Shown: positions 19,821 to 28,678 of the stretch, in pieces
How positions within the stretch are numbered: position 1 is the first letter of the stretch
Layout of the letters: each line of letters opens with the position of its first letter
DNA from: Pseudomonas sp. RIT-PI-S
Lineage (GTDB): Bacteria; Pseudomonadota; Gammaproteobacteria; Pseudomonadales; Pseudomonadaceae
Assembly: GCF_025642975.1 (NCBI RefSeq)
Contig: NZ_JANZKJ010000006.1
Coordinates: forward strand, 1-64,000
DNA length: 64,000 bases
Reading direction: 5' to 3'
Notes under the pieces: model-generated
Told to the model about the DNA's origin: nothing
The model's database searches: none
Seen by the model: only the letters and a program-made list of their open reading frames with translations
Position numbers and translations under genes: made by a program

Positions 19821-20677
19821 CAGGCGTGCTCCCCGGCTTGGCTGAGTTTGCTGCGGTATTCGGCGAAGTCGCGGGTGCCACGCACATACTCGTCGATCCA
19901 CGCAGTGAAGGTATCGCGCCCGCGGGCGATCGGGTCCCAATCCTGGTAGAAGCGGTTATCGCGCTCGGTATAGCCGTGGGCGTACGACGGATGCGCACCG
20001 CCGGGCACCAGGCACACGGCGCTCAATGCCCAGGTAGGCAGCACGCAGGCGTTCATGGGCGCTTGCAGGTCGTCGACGATTTCCTCGACGGTGACGATGC
20101 AACGCTTGGCCGCCAGCGCGGCTTCTTTCTGCACGCCCAAAATGCCCCACAGCAGCACGTTGCCCTTGCGGTCGGCCTTTTGCGCGTGAATCACCGTAAC
20201 GTCTGGGCGCACTGAAGGGACCGCAGCCAACACCTCGCCAGTGAATGGGCAGGTCACGGTCTTGATCAGCGGGTTGACCTTGGGCAGGTCGGAGCCCGCA
20301 TAAGCGCGCAGCACCGCGAACGGCAGGCCCGACGCGCCGGCAACGTAAGCGTTGGCGAGGTCCGCATGGCTGTGTTCTTCGATCTCGATCGGCTGCGGCC
20401 ACTGTTTTTCGACCGCATCGCGCAAGCGGTGCAGTGAACCCACCCCTGGGTTGCCTCCCCAAGAGAAGATGAGCTTGCGCACACAGCCAGCGCCAATGAG
20501 CTGGTCGTAGATCAGGTCCGGAGTCATCCGCACCAAGGTCAGGTTTTTTTTGCCCTGGCGAATGATCTCGTGGCCGGCAGCCGTGGGAATAAGGTGGGTA
20601 AAACCTTCGAGGGCGACCATATCGCCATCGTTGACGAACTGCTTCACGGCGTCGTGGAGCGAGAGAAGTTCGGCCAT
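19820..20677 (-). CDS. pcaI: 3-oxoadipate CoA-transferase, subunit A
   Basis: This 285-residue alpha subunit begins MAELLSLHDAV and is preceded by a strong GAAGGAG. The CoA-transferase A core includes F-S-W-G-G-N-P-G-V-G-S-L-H-R-L and H-A-Q-K-A-D-R-K-G-N-V-L-L-W-G. It is the first gene of the operon pcaIJFTBDC. A near-perfect PcaR palindrome (20793-20811) lies 115 bp upstream and is the likely control point. An in-frame extension to 20776 crosses the promoter region and is rejected as start. Confidence 0.9.
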   Translation of the reverse strand: MAELLSLHDAVKQFVNDGDMVALEGFTHLIPTAAGHEIIRQGKKNLTLVRMTPDLIYDQLIGAGCVRKLIFSWGGNPGVGSLHRLRDAVEKQWPQPIEIEEHSHADLANAYVAGASGLPFAVLRAYAGSDLPKVNPLIKTVTCPFTGEVLAAVPSVRPDVTVIHAQKADRKGNVLLWGILGVQKEAALAAKRCIVTVEEIVDDLQAPMNACVLPTWALSAVCLVPGGAHPSYAHGYTERDNRFYQDWDPIARGRDTFTAWIDEYVRGTRDFAEYRSKLSQAGEHA

Positions 20678-20792
20678 GTCGCGTGAGCTCCTTCTAACGA
20701 TGAGACTAGAGGCCGCCAGCGGCGGCCCGGGTGCAAAGCGTGGCGCAAGATTAAGACGCACCACCGAACGAAACAATCCGATTATCGAGTAT

Positions 20793-20811
20793 GCGTTCGA
20801 TAATCGAACGC
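20793..20811. promoter_or_regulatory. PcaR operator upstream of pcaI
   Basis: GCGTTCGATAATCGAACGC is a perfect 19-bp palindrome apart from its central base. Its core GTTCGATAATCG matches the PcaR site I recall from the P. putida pcaIJ promoter. A second half-like copy, CCGATTATCGAG, lies at 20779-20790. PcaR with beta-ketoadipate activates from such sites. Confidence 0.8.
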
Positions 20812-20824
20812 TACCCTGACACCG

Positions 20825-22171
20825 TTAAGTCGCGTCTGCGTGGCTGACCCTGCCTTTGATCAATACCGCTGCGGTGGCCAGCACCGCGGGCACCAGCAGC
20901 GCTGTGAGCACTTGGGCGAAGGTCCAACCAGCACCCAGCAAGGCCGCCCCACTGGAGGCGCCGAGGATCGCCCCGAAGCGGCCGATGCCCAGCATCCAGG
21001 ACACCCCGGTGGCGCGCCCTTGGGTAGGGTAGTAGCGAGCGGCGAGCGACGGCATTGCCGATTGCGCCCCGTTCACACACATGCCGGCGATCAATACCAG
21101 CGTGGCGAGCAGGGTGATGTTGCCGAGGCTTTGGCCCACGGCGTAGGCGAACACGCCGGCGAGCAGGTAGAACGTACCGATCACCTTGTGAGGGTTGAAA
21201 CGGTCCATCGCCCAACCTACAGCGACCGCGCTGAGCACGCCGCCAAATTGGAACAGCCCACCGATGAATGCCGCTTGCTCCATGCTAGCGCCGCTGTCGC
21301 GCATCAAGGTCGGGAGCCAACTGGTCAGCAGGTACACGATCACCAGCCCCATGAAGTAAGTCAGCCACAGCAGCAGAGTGCCGGCCTTGTAGGTGCGGGA
21401 GAAAATCACCGCGAACACGTTGCGCGCTTTTACCGTGGTCAGCTCCGGCACGCTGAAGCTGCCCGCCTGCGCCACCACCGCAGGGTTGATCGGCGCCAGC
21501 ACCTTGCGTACCCGCTCCAGGCCGCGGTGACGGACCACCAGGAAGCGCGCGGACTCTGGCAGCCAGACCATCAGCACGACCAGCAGCACCATCGGCAAAA
21601 TGCCACCTAGCAATAGCAGGCTATGCCAGCCAAAGGCCGGGATCAGCTTGGCGGAAATAAACCCGCCGCCGGCCATGCCTAAGTTGAAACCGCAGAACAT
21701 GCTGGTGACCAACAACGACTTCAGCCGCTCAGGGGTGTATTCGGACAGCAACGTGGTGGCGTTGGGCATGCCCGCGCCCAGCCCCAACCCCGTGAGCAGG
21801 CGCAGCAACATTAGCTGATCCAGGTTAGTGCTGAAGGCCGAGGCCAGGCTGAACACGCCGAACACCATCACGGCACCGACCAGCACCACCTTACGACCGA
21901 AGCGGTCGGCCAGCGGGCCGGACCCCAAGGCACCGAACACCATGCCTACCAGCGCGGCACTCATCACCGGGCCAAGGCTACCTTTGGCCAGCCCCCACTC
22001 CTGGGACAGCGCCGGTGCGATAAAACCCATCGCCGCGGTGTCCAGGCCGTCGAGGAATACGATCAGAAAACAGAGAATCACCACCCGCCATTGAAAGCGG
22101 GACAAGGGCTGGCTATTGATAAACGACTGGACGTCGAGGCAATTGCCGATTGCATCTAAGGGACGGTTCAT
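20825..22171 (-). CDS. pcaK: 4-hydroxybenzoate/protocatechuate MFS transporter
   Basis: This 448-residue aromatic acid:H+ symporter (AAHS family) has 12 TM segments. TM1 carries the family motif F-L-D-G-L-D-T-A-A-M-G-F-I-A-P-A, where the D-G-x-D acids are needed for transport and chemotaxis in P. putida PcaK. The loop G-P-L-A-D-R-F-G-R-K is motif A. Start MNRPLDAIG at 22171; longer in-frame starts give non-homologous residues. It lies between pcaR and pcaI on the same strand, with its own PcaR-like palindrome at 22410-22441. Confidence 0.94.
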   Translation of the reverse strand: MNRPLDAIGNCLDVQSFINSQPLSRFQWRVVILCFLIVFLDGLDTAAMGFIAPALSQEWGLAKGSLGPVMSAALVGMVFGALGSGPLADRFGRKVVLVGAVMVFGVFSLASAFSTNLDQLMLLRLLTGLGLGAGMPNATTLLSEYTPERLKSLLVTSMFCGFNLGMAGGGFISAKLIPAFGWHSLLLLGGILPMVLLVVLMVWLPESARFLVVRHRGLERVRKVLAPINPAVVAQAGSFSVPELTTVKARNVFAVIFSRTYKAGTLLLWLTYFMGLVIVYLLTSWLPTLMRDSGASMEQAAFIGGLFQFGGVLSAVAVGWAMDRFNPHKVIGTFYLLAGVFAYAVGQSLGNITLLATLVLIAGMCVNGAQSAMPSLAARYYPTQGRATGVSWMLGIGRFGAILGASSGAALLGAGWTFAQVLTALLVPAVLATAAVLIKGRVSHADAT

Positions 22172-22409
22172 TATTTTTATCCATCGAGAACACGCACCCA
22201 GGCCCCGCACGCATTCATTCTCGAACCCGTGGCAGTTGCGCGGTTACGTTGAGTGTTGGTCAGGCCGAAGCTCAGCCGTTTTGATGCCAGCGCGTGGTAC
22301 GCGGGAGGAGAGTGTCGATCATGGGGGCAGCGCCTCTCTCTTTATTATGGCCAGCAGGAAGGCCCCGGCTGGTCAGTCGACATTAAGAGCGGCGTGCCAG
22401 AAGCGTCAA

Positions 22410-22441
22410 TTCGATAAACGCATATGCGTGCGTTTATCGAA
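22410..22441. promoter_or_regulatory. Long PcaR-like palindrome upstream of pcaK
   Basis: TTCGATAAACGCA (22410-22422) and TGCGTTTATCGAA (22429-22441) are perfect 13-bp inverted repeats around a 6-bp centre. The arms contain the PcaR half-site TTCGATAA. The element sits 239 bp before the pcaK start and 13 bp after the pcaR stop. Confidence 0.7.
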
Positions 22442-22454
22442 CGAATCCCGTTGT

Positions 22455-23303
22455 TCAGCTGAACAGCTGGGCACTCAGATCTCGGCTGGCAGCTAGCATG
22501 ATCGGCAAGAAACGTTGCTCCAACTCGCCCCGGCTGACTCGCCCAGCATGGGTGCTCACATTAAGCGCCGCCAACACTTGCCCCGAGGCGTCGTATACCG
22601 GCACTGCTATGGAACGCAGGCCCTGCTCCAGCTCTTGATCGACGATACACCAGCCTTGCTGACGAACCTGCTGCAGGCACTGGGACAGCTCTTCTCGGTC
22701 GGTCAGGGTCTTGCTCGTCTTCGGTTGCAGGTCCACGTGGTCCAGGTATTCACGCAGGGTGGCGTCGTCCAGCGCTGATAGCAGGATCCGCCCCATGGAC
22801 GTGCAATACGCGGGCAGGCGCCCTCCTACTGACAGGTCCACGGAGATCAGCCGCTGGGTGGTAGCGCTGCGGGCGATATAAAGGATGTCTTCGCCTTCCA
22901 GCGTAGCCATGTTGCAGGCCTCGTGGAGCTGTTCGCTCATGCGGTCCAGGTAAGGCTGCGCGGACACCGCCAGGGGCGTGGAAGACAGATAGGCATGCCC
23001 CAGGGTCAATACTTTGGGCAGCAAAGAATAGGTACGGCCATCGGTGGTGGCGTAACCGAGCTTGATCAAGGTATGCAGGCATCGCCTCACCGCCGCCCGC
23101 GGGATTTCCGTGCGGTGGCTAATCTGCGCAATGGTCAAATGGCGCTTGCGTTCTTGAAACGCCTGCACCACGGCGAGCCCACGCGCCAAGGAGGTCATGA
23201 AATCCGGATCCCCAGTGAACGCCTGAATACGTTTGGCCGGAGACGCCACGATGGGCGGGGCGAGAGAGCTGAAGGCGGTGCGCAGCTGATCGTTCATGGT
23301 CAA
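22455..23303 (-). CDS. pcaR: IclR-family activator of the pca regulon
   Basis: This 282-residue regulator has an N-terminal winged HTH (HLTIAQISHRTEIPRAAVRRCLHTL, residues about 55-80) and a C-terminal IclR effector domain (residues about 110-280) for beta-ketoadipate. The segment A-P-P-I-V-A-S-P-A-K-R-I-Q-A-F-T-G-D-P-D-F matches P. putida PcaR closely from memory. It activates pcaK and the catabolic operon and represses itself. Paired PcaR-like sites at 23326-23359 lie 23 bp upstream of its start, consistent with autoregulation. Confidence 0.94.
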   Translation of the reverse strand: MTMNDQLRTAFSSLAPPIVASPAKRIQAFTGDPDFMTSLARGLAVVQAFQERKRHLTIAQISHRTEIPRAAVRRCLHTLIKLGYATTDGRTYSLLPKVLTLGHAYLSSTPLAVSAQPYLDRMSEQLHEACNMATLEGEDILYIARSATTQRLISVDLSVGGRLPAYCTSMGRILLSALDDATLREYLDHVDLQPKTSKTLTDREELSQCLQQVRQQGWCIVDQELEQGLRSIAVPVYDASGQVLAALNVSTHAGRVSRGELEQRFLPIMLAASRDLSAQLFS

Positions 23304-23682
23304 GCCTCAAGGTAGCGCAAGCATAGGCCGATTATCGAACGGTTGGCCGATAATCGCAATTATCCCTTTCACTTTCCTCCATACGGTGGTGCTTTGGTCC
23401 GCGACCTCATGGTCAAGGTAACGGAGGCGAGACTTAAACTTTTTAGAAACTTACGGATCCAACATAGGCATTGGCTGAATCAATACCGATGAGTGCTGTT
23501 CAGTTTTAGCGTATTTCTTGTATATTTCGAAACCAAGAGCAAATTGACCGCTCTTAAGTTGTAGCGCTAACGTTGCGCCGCACATTCGATAGTCTTCGGA
23601 GTATTGTCAGCCGGTCTCGATAGTGCCCCCGCCAGGCAACGCTCGGCGAATAATCCATTTTCAGATTTCCAAAGGTATTCAT
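23304..23682. other. 379-bp divergent intergenic region
   Basis: It holds the pcaR operator repeats (23326-23359). The AT-rich stretch 23420-23560 presumably contains the promoter of the small gene at 23683. No further gene is seen. Confidence 0.5.
23326..23359. promoter_or_regulatory. Tandem PcaR sites upstream of pcaR
   Basis: GGCCGATTATCGAAC (23326-23340) and GGCCGATAATCGCAA (23345-23359) are direct repeats 19 bp apart, about two helical turns. Each carries the CGATWATCG core. They lie close to the pcaR start, as expected for autoregulation. Confidence 0.7.
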
Positions 23683-23886
23683 GTGACCAAAGACGAACTG
23701 CGCGCTGAACTTGAGCGCCAGGAGAAACGCTACAAGGATGTTTACGGTGGTGAAGTCACCACCTATGCTGCGCAACCCGAACCTGAACGCAAACCTTGGC
23801 GAAAACGCGCCAGCCTGCTGGACCAGGCATTCCAGCAAGAACTCGAGAAAATCGAAAAGGAATTGCACAGCCCCGAAGTGTCATAA
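23683..23886 (+). CDS. Small conserved hypothetical protein
   Basis: This 67-residue, highly charged protein starts VTKDELRAELERQEKRYKDVYGG with GTG at 23683, seven bases after AAAGG. Two predicted helices rich in Glu/Lys/Arg flank a Pro/Arg-rich middle (EPERKPWRKR). There is no membrane segment or signal peptide. A similar small gene sits between pcaR and the phosphate transporter in P. putida, as far as I recall. Function unknown. It is not obviously in an operon with pitA, which starts 196 bp later behind its own promoter-like region. Confidence 0.7.
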   Translation: MTKDELRAELERQEKRYKDVYGGEVTTYAAQPEPERKPWRKRASLLDQAFQQELEKIEKELHSPEVS

Positions 23887-24082
23887 CGGTTCCTGCCCAT
23901 ATCCGCTCCCGATATCGGGGCTATGCTGGAAACAGATTACCGCGCCCGCCCCACCGCCAAGCGCCGTTGTCGTCCGTTGCCCCGCTGCACGGAACCGGGC
24001 CAGCCGATCAGCAGTCAAGGCATCGTGATCCGAAAATTTCTGTCATAATCGCGCCCCCTTATCGGCTGGTCACAAAACCTTC

Positions 24083-25555
24083 ATGATCGATCTATTCAGC
24101 GGACTGGATGCCTGGGTCCTTATAAGCCTGTTCCTGGCTTTGGCCTTCGTCCTCGCCTTTGAGTTCATCAACGGCTTTCATGACACTGCCAACGCAGTGG
24201 CGACCGTCATCTACACCAAGGCCATGCCGCCACACCTGGCCGTGCTGCTTTCCGGCTTCTTCAACTTCCTCGGCGTATTGCTGGGCGGGGTTGGCGTGGC
24301 CTATGCCATCGTCCACTTGCTTCCGGTGGAGTTGTTGATCAACGTGAACACCAGCCACGGCCTGGTGATGGTGTTTTCACTGCTCGCCGCGGCCATTGCC
24401 TGGAACCTGGGCACTTGGTACTTCGGCATTCCGGCGTCCAGCTCGCATACATTGATCGGCTCGATCCTGGGCGTGGGCCTGGCCAATGCGCTGATCAACG
24501 ATATTCCTCTGGGTGAAGGGGTGAACTGGCAGAAGGCGATCGACATCGGCGCTTCGCTGGTGGTTTCGCCCATGGTTGGCTTCGGCGTGGCCGCCTTGAT
24601 GCTGTTGGCGCTCAAGCGCTGGCGGCCGCTGTCGAAGATGCACAAAACCCCAGACCAACGCCGCAAGCTCGATGACAAGAAGCACCCGCCTTTCTGGAAC
24701 CGCCTGGTACTGGTGCTTTCCGCGCTGGGCGTGAGCTTCGTGCATGGTTCCAATGACGGCCAGAAGGGCATCGGCCTGATCATGCTGGTGCTGATCGGTA
24801 TCGTGCCCAGCCAGTTCGTGCTCAACCTCACCAGCAGCACCTATGAGATCGAACGCACCCGTGACGCCACAGTGCACCTGGCCCAGTTCTACCAGCGCAA
24901 CAGCGCAGCCCTTGGCGATTACCTTGCGCTGGGCAAGAGCCAGGCCGGGGACCTGCCAGAGCAGTTCGAGTGCAACCCGCAACAGACCGAACCCACCATC
25001 AATGCCCTGCAGGAAAACCTGCGCGGCATCGCCGACTACCACAGCCTGCCTGCCGATAAGCGCATCGAAACCCGCCGCTTCCTGCTCTGCCTGGATGACA
25101 CCGCGCGCAAGGTGAGCAAGCTGCCAGAGCTCAACCCGCGCGAAAAAGCCGACTTGGACAAACTGCGCAAAGACCTCACCAGCACCACTGAATACGCCCC
25201 ATTCTGGGTGATCTTCGCCGTGGCGCTCGCCCTTGGCGTGGGCACCATGGTGGGCTGGAAACGCGTGGTGCTGACGATCGGTGAGAAGATCGGCAAGCAA
25301 GGCATGACCTACGCTCAGGGGATGTCCGCGCAGATCACCGCCGCCTTCGCCATCGGCCTGGCCAACGTGTTCAGCCTGCCGGTGTCGACCACGCATGTGC
25401 TGTCCTCGGGCGTGGCCGGTACCATGGTAGCGAACCGCAGCGGCCTGCAAGGCAGCACCGTCAAGAACATTCTGCTGGCCTGGGTACTTACCCTGCCCGC
25501 AGCCATGGGCATGGCCGCCGGCCTATTCTGGTTGGCCTCGCGGCTGGTCGCCTGA
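24083..25555 (+). CDS. pitA: Low-affinity inorganic phosphate transporter (PiT family)
   Basis: This 490-residue inner-membrane protein has the PHO-4/PiT family repeat in both halves: G-F-H-D-T-A-N-A-V-A-T (residues about 31-41) and G-S-N-D-G-Q-K-G-I-G (around residue 222). It imports metal-phosphate with protons. A hydrophilic insert of about 130 residues (around 250-380) separates the two membrane halves, as in bacterial PitA. It stands alone, and a REP-like element follows it. It is distinct from the high-affinity Pst system, which is not in this window. Confidence 0.92.
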   Translation: MIDLFSGLDAWVLISLFLALAFVLAFEFINGFHDTANAVATVIYTKAMPPHLAVLLSGFFNFLGVLLGGVGVAYAIVHLLPVELLINVNTSHGLVMVFSLLAAAIAWNLGTWYFGIPASSSHTLIGSILGVGLANALINDIPLGEGVNWQKAIDIGASLVVSPMVGFGVAALMLLALKRWRPLSKMHKTPDQRRKLDDKKHPPFWNRLVLVLSALGVSFVHGSNDGQKGIGLIMLVLIGIVPSQFVLNLTSSTYEIERTRDATVHLAQFYQRNSAALGDYLALGKSQAGDLPEQFECNPQQTEPTINALQENLRGIADYHSLPADKRIETRRFLLCLDDTARKVSKLPELNPREKADLDKLRKDLTSTTEYAPFWVIFAVALALGVGTMVGWKRVVLTIGEKIGKQGMTYAQGMSAQITAAFAIGLANVFSLPVSTTHVLSSGVAGTMVANRSGLQGSTVKNILLAWVLTLPAAMGMAAGLFWLASRLVA

Positions 25556-25604
25556 CCCCCTCCAAGAGCAAGCGCCTGCCCCGCAAACCGGTTTATTCAA
25601 GCCA

Positions 25605-25630
25605 GGTTCGCGGGCTGGCGCCCTCTTCCA
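25605..25630. repeat. REP-like element, copy B
   Basis: GGTTCGCGGGCTGGCGCC followed by CTCTTCCA repeats the core of the element at 17794-17822. It lies between pitA and the glycosyltransferase operon. Confidence 0.5.
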
Positions 25631-25726
25631 GAAACCTTCGCACCCGCCCTAAACGAAGCCGCCGATCGAACATCTAAAGGTCCGAAGGGTCCATGGTAAG
25701 GACCACGGCCCGGAAGGAAGCTGATC

Positions 25727-26842
25727 GTGCACATCGCTGACATCACCATGTTCTACGCCCCTGCTAGTGGGGGGGTGAGGACTTACCTTGATGCCAAACA
25801 TCGTCGTCTGGCCGGCAAGGCCGGCATCCGTCACAGCCTGTTGATCCCCGGCGCTAACTTCAGCGAAGAAAACGGCGTTTACCGCGTTCCCGCGCCTGCC
25901 CTGCCCTTTGGCAATGGCTACCGATTTCCTCTGCGCCTGGCACCCTGGCGCAATGTATTGAAGGACCTGCAACCGGACTTGATCGAAGTCGGCGACCCGT
26001 ACCTTACCGCCTGGGCAGCCCTGGATGCCCGACGCCAGCTGGACGTCCCCGTCATAGGCTTTTATCACTCGGACTTGCCACTGTTGGTGAGCAACCGCAT
26101 GGGCAACTGGTTTACCCCGAATGTGGAAGCCTATGTAAGCAAATTGTATGGAAACTTTGACAGAGTACTTGCACCCAGCCGGGTGATGGCGGACAAACTT
26201 CGCCGGCTCGGTATTCGCGATGTCCACGTACAGCGCCTGGGCGTGGACCTTAAACAATTCAACCCGGAACGGCGTGACCCATCTTTGCGAAAGGAGCTGG
26301 GCATCGACGAAGATGCGCGCTTGTTGATCTTTGCCGGCCGCGGCTCTAAGGAAAAGAATATTCCCGTGCTGCTTGAATGCATGCGGCACCTAGGGCCCGG
26401 CTACCACTTGCTGTTGGTGGGCTCATACATGCCGGCCAATGTTCCGGCCAATGTGACCGTGATCAACCACTTCTGCCCCACCCACGAAGTTGCCAGATTG
26501 ATGGCCAGTGCCGACGCGCTGCTGCATGCAGGTAACCAGGAGACCTTTGGGCTGGTTATCCTTGAAGCCATGGCCAGCGGTATACCCGTGGTCGCGGTGG
26601 ATGCCGGGGCTTTCAAGGAATTGATCAACGATGAGGGCGGGCTGCGTTGCCCACCGAACGACGCCGGTGCCATGGCTGAATGTGTGCGCCAGCTGTTCAG
26701 CGCCGACCCGGCTGCCTGGGGCCAGCGCGCCCGGGCCTACGTTGAACGCGAATATGCCTGGGATTCGGTCGTTAATGGCCTGCTTGGCCATTATCGGGCG
26801 GTCCAGAACGCTTACGGCGTGCCGGTGGTGGCTCATGGGTGA
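25727..26842 (+). CDS. GT4-family glycosyltransferase
   Basis: This 371-residue retaining GT-B glycosyltransferase has an N-terminal acceptor domain starting V-H-I-A-D-I-T-M-F-Y-A-P-A-S-G-G-V-R-T-Y. The C-terminal nucleotide-sugar domain shows F-A-G-R-G-S-K-E-K-N (around residue 205) and the family E-x7-E motif in H-A-G-N-Q-E-T-F-G-L-V-I-L-E-A-M-A-S-G. The start is GTG with GGAAGGAAG upstream. It overlaps the next gene by 8 bp and is the first gene of a three-gene operon. Relatives glycosylate lipids (diacylglycerol, phosphatidylinositol) or polysaccharides; donor and acceptor are unknown here. Confidence 0.85.
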   Translation: MHIADITMFYAPASGGVRTYLDAKHRRLAGKAGIRHSLLIPGANFSEENGVYRVPAPALPFGNGYRFPLRLAPWRNVLKDLQPDLIEVGDPYLTAWAALDARRQLDVPVIGFYHSDLPLLVSNRMGNWFTPNVEAYVSKLYGNFDRVLAPSRVMADKLRRLGIRDVHVQRLGVDLKQFNPERRDPSLRKELGIDEDARLLIFAGRGSKEKNIPVLLECMRHLGPGYHLLLVGSYMPANVPANVTVINHFCPTHEVARLMASADALLHAGNQETFGLVILEAMASGIPVVAVDAGAFKELINDEGGLRCPPNDAGAMAECVRQLFSADPAAWGQRARAYVEREYAWDSVVNGLLGHYRAVQNAYGVPVVAHG

Positions 26843-27617
26843 CACGGGCTTCGCCTCCGGCCAGCGCAGCGTGATGCTGGTGTTGCACGACGTAGCGCCT
26901 CAAACCTGGCCCGACTACCAACCCTTCGTCGAAGCAGTGGACGCATTAGGCAATGTGCCCATGACCCTGTTGGTGGTGCCGGACTTCCATCACCGCAACC
27001 CATTGGACAAGCATCCCGAATTCCGCCAAGTGCTCGAACGGCGCATTGTCGCCGGGGACGAGCTGGCCTTGCATGGTTACTACCACGCTGACGATGCACC
27101 GTCGCCGCGCACGCCCAGGCAATGGTTCATGCGCCGGGTGTACACCTGGGAAGGGGAGTTCTACACCCTGGCCGAGCAACAAGCCTTGGAACGCATCCGC
27201 CGCGGCATCGAACTGTTCCATCGACACCAATGGCCGCTGGACGGGTTCGTCGCGCCGGCCTGGCTGATGAGCGAGGGCACCCGCCAGGCATTGCGGCAAC
27301 TGCCACTGTCCTACACCAGCGACCCCCAGCATTTCTATCGCCTGCCCAGCTTCGAAAAGATCCAGGCACCGGGGCTGGTGTGGAGCGCCGGTAGCGCCTG
27401 GCGCCGTGGGGTTTCCAAGTTGATCAGTGAGTGGCAGTTGCACCAGTGGCGCCAAGCGCCCACGGTGCGCCTGGGCTTGCATCCCGTGGACATGCGCCAC
27501 GCGCAGTCCCGTAATTACTGGCTGGCGACACTGCGCCGGCTGCTGGAAGAAGGGCGAGTAGCGCAGACCAAACGGTGCTGGCTCGCTGATCGCGGCGCCT
27601 TGGCCGAGGCGGCATGA
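26835..27617 (+). CDS. DUF2334 polysaccharide deacetylase-like protein
   Basis: This 260-residue protein has a carbohydrate-esterase 4-like barrel. The metal-site candidates are H-D in V-L-H-D-V-A-P (around residue 18) and the L-H-G-Y-Y-H motif near residue 80, which is typical of DUF2334. No signal peptide is seen, so it should act in the cytoplasm or at the inner face of the membrane. The start overlaps the glycosyltransferase stop by 8 bp and its own stop overlaps the third gene by 4 bp. By position it may deacetylate the sugar added by the glycosyltransferase; the activity is untested. Confidence 0.8.
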   Translation: MGDTGFASGQRSVMLVLHDVAPQTWPDYQPFVEAVDALGNVPMTLLVVPDFHHRNPLDKHPEFRQVLERRIVAGDELALHGYYHADDAPSPRTPRQWFMRRVYTWEGEFYTLAEQQALERIRRGIELFHRHQWPLDGFVAPAWLMSEGTRQALRQLPLSYTSDPQHFYRLPSFEKIQAPGLVWSAGSAWRRGVSKLISEWQLHQWRQAPTVRLGLHPVDMRHAQSRNYWLATLRRLLEEGRVAQTKRCWLADRGALAEAA

Positions 27618-28606
27618 AACGCCTAGCGTGGCTGGCGGTAGCGCTGCTGGCCGCCATCGTGCTGCCATGGGCCCTAGGTGGCGGCGAACTACTGGCTCGA
27701 CTGCGTGGCTTTCCACTGCCGCTGCTGCTGGGTTTGTTCGCCATGATCGGCCTGTGCTGGACGCTCAATGCCTTGCGCTTGCGGTTGCTGCTGCAGGCCC
27801 AAGGCAAAACCCTAGGGCTCGCCCGCACCATCGGCATGGTCATGGCCACTGAGTTTGCCATCTGCGCCACGCCTGGCGGCAGCGGCGGGCCGCTGACCCT
27901 GGTGGCGCTGCTGGATCGTCAAGGCGTGCCGCCGGCGCGCAGCGGCGCGGTGTTCGCCATGGACCAACTGAGCGACTTGCTGTTCTTTTGCTTGGCGGTG
28001 GCGGGGGTGTTGCTGTACGCGCTGTTTCACAACCTCAACAGCCGCCTGGAATGGTTACTGGCCGGCAGCGCCGTGCTCATGAGCCTGGCGCTGCTGGCAT
28101 GCTGGGGCGTGGCCAGGCACCAACGGCGCTTCGTCGCCTTGACGGGCTACTTGTTCATGCGCGCGCGCATGTCGCGCCCGCGCCGCTGGCGCTGGGCCCG
28201 TCGCTGGTTGCACTTTGTGCATGCGTTCAAAGACACCCTGGGCATGCCTAAAAGCTTGCTGGCACTGGCCTTTTTTCTCACCTGCTCGCACTGGGGCCTG
28301 CGCTTCAGCGTGCTCTGGCTTGCCCTGCGCGGCCTGGGTTCGGACCTCGCCTGGGCGTGGAGTTTGCTGGTACAGATTCTGTCCCTGAGCGCTGGGCAAT
28401 TCAGCCTGCTACCGGGCGGCGCGGGCGCGGCGGAGCTGACCAGCGCGGCGCTGCTGGCCCCCATGGTCGGCAAGCCCACCGCGGCGGCGGCGATTCTGAT
28501 CTGGCGTGTAGTGACGTATTACTTTTACTTGCTGGCGGGCGCACCGGTGTTCGTGCTGATGGTAGGCAAGCCGCTGCTACGCCGGCTGATGGCGCTGCGT
28601 TCGTAG
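27614..28606 (+). CDS. LPG-synthase-TM/UPF0104 family membrane protein (flippase-like)
   Basis: This 330-residue, multi-pass protein has about eight hydrophobic segments. The family loops A-T-P-G-G-S-G-G-P-L-T-L (around residue 90) and L-L-P-G-G-A-G-A-A-E-L-T (around residue 270) are clear. The fold matches the lipid-translocating N-terminal part of MprF, without its aminoacyl-transferase domain. Such stand-alone proteins are suspected glycolipid flippases or regulators. Its ATG overlaps the DUF2334 stop by 4 bp. Together the three proteins look like a make-modify-translocate set for a glycolipid. Confidence 0.82.
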   Translation: MKRLAWLAVALLAAIVLPWALGGGELLARLRGFPLPLLLGLFAMIGLCWTLNALRLRLLLQAQGKTLGLARTIGMVMATEFAICATPGGSGGPLTLVALLDRQGVPPARSGAVFAMDQLSDLLFFCLAVAGVLLYALFHNLNSRLEWLLAGSAVLMSLALLACWGVARHQRRFVALTGYLFMRARMSRPRRWRWARRWLHFVHAFKDTLGMPKSLLALAFFLTCSHWGLRFSVLWLALRGLGSDLAWAWSLLVQILSLSAGQFSLLPGGAGAAELTSAALLAPMVGKPTAAAAILIWRVVTYYFYLLAGAPVFVLMVGKPLLRRLMALRS

Positions 28607-28678
28607 CGGGGAGGCTTGCGGCCAGACACGTTGCGCGACCGCCTCGAATCGCCGCCGCGTGCCTGGTCGCGAGCAAGT

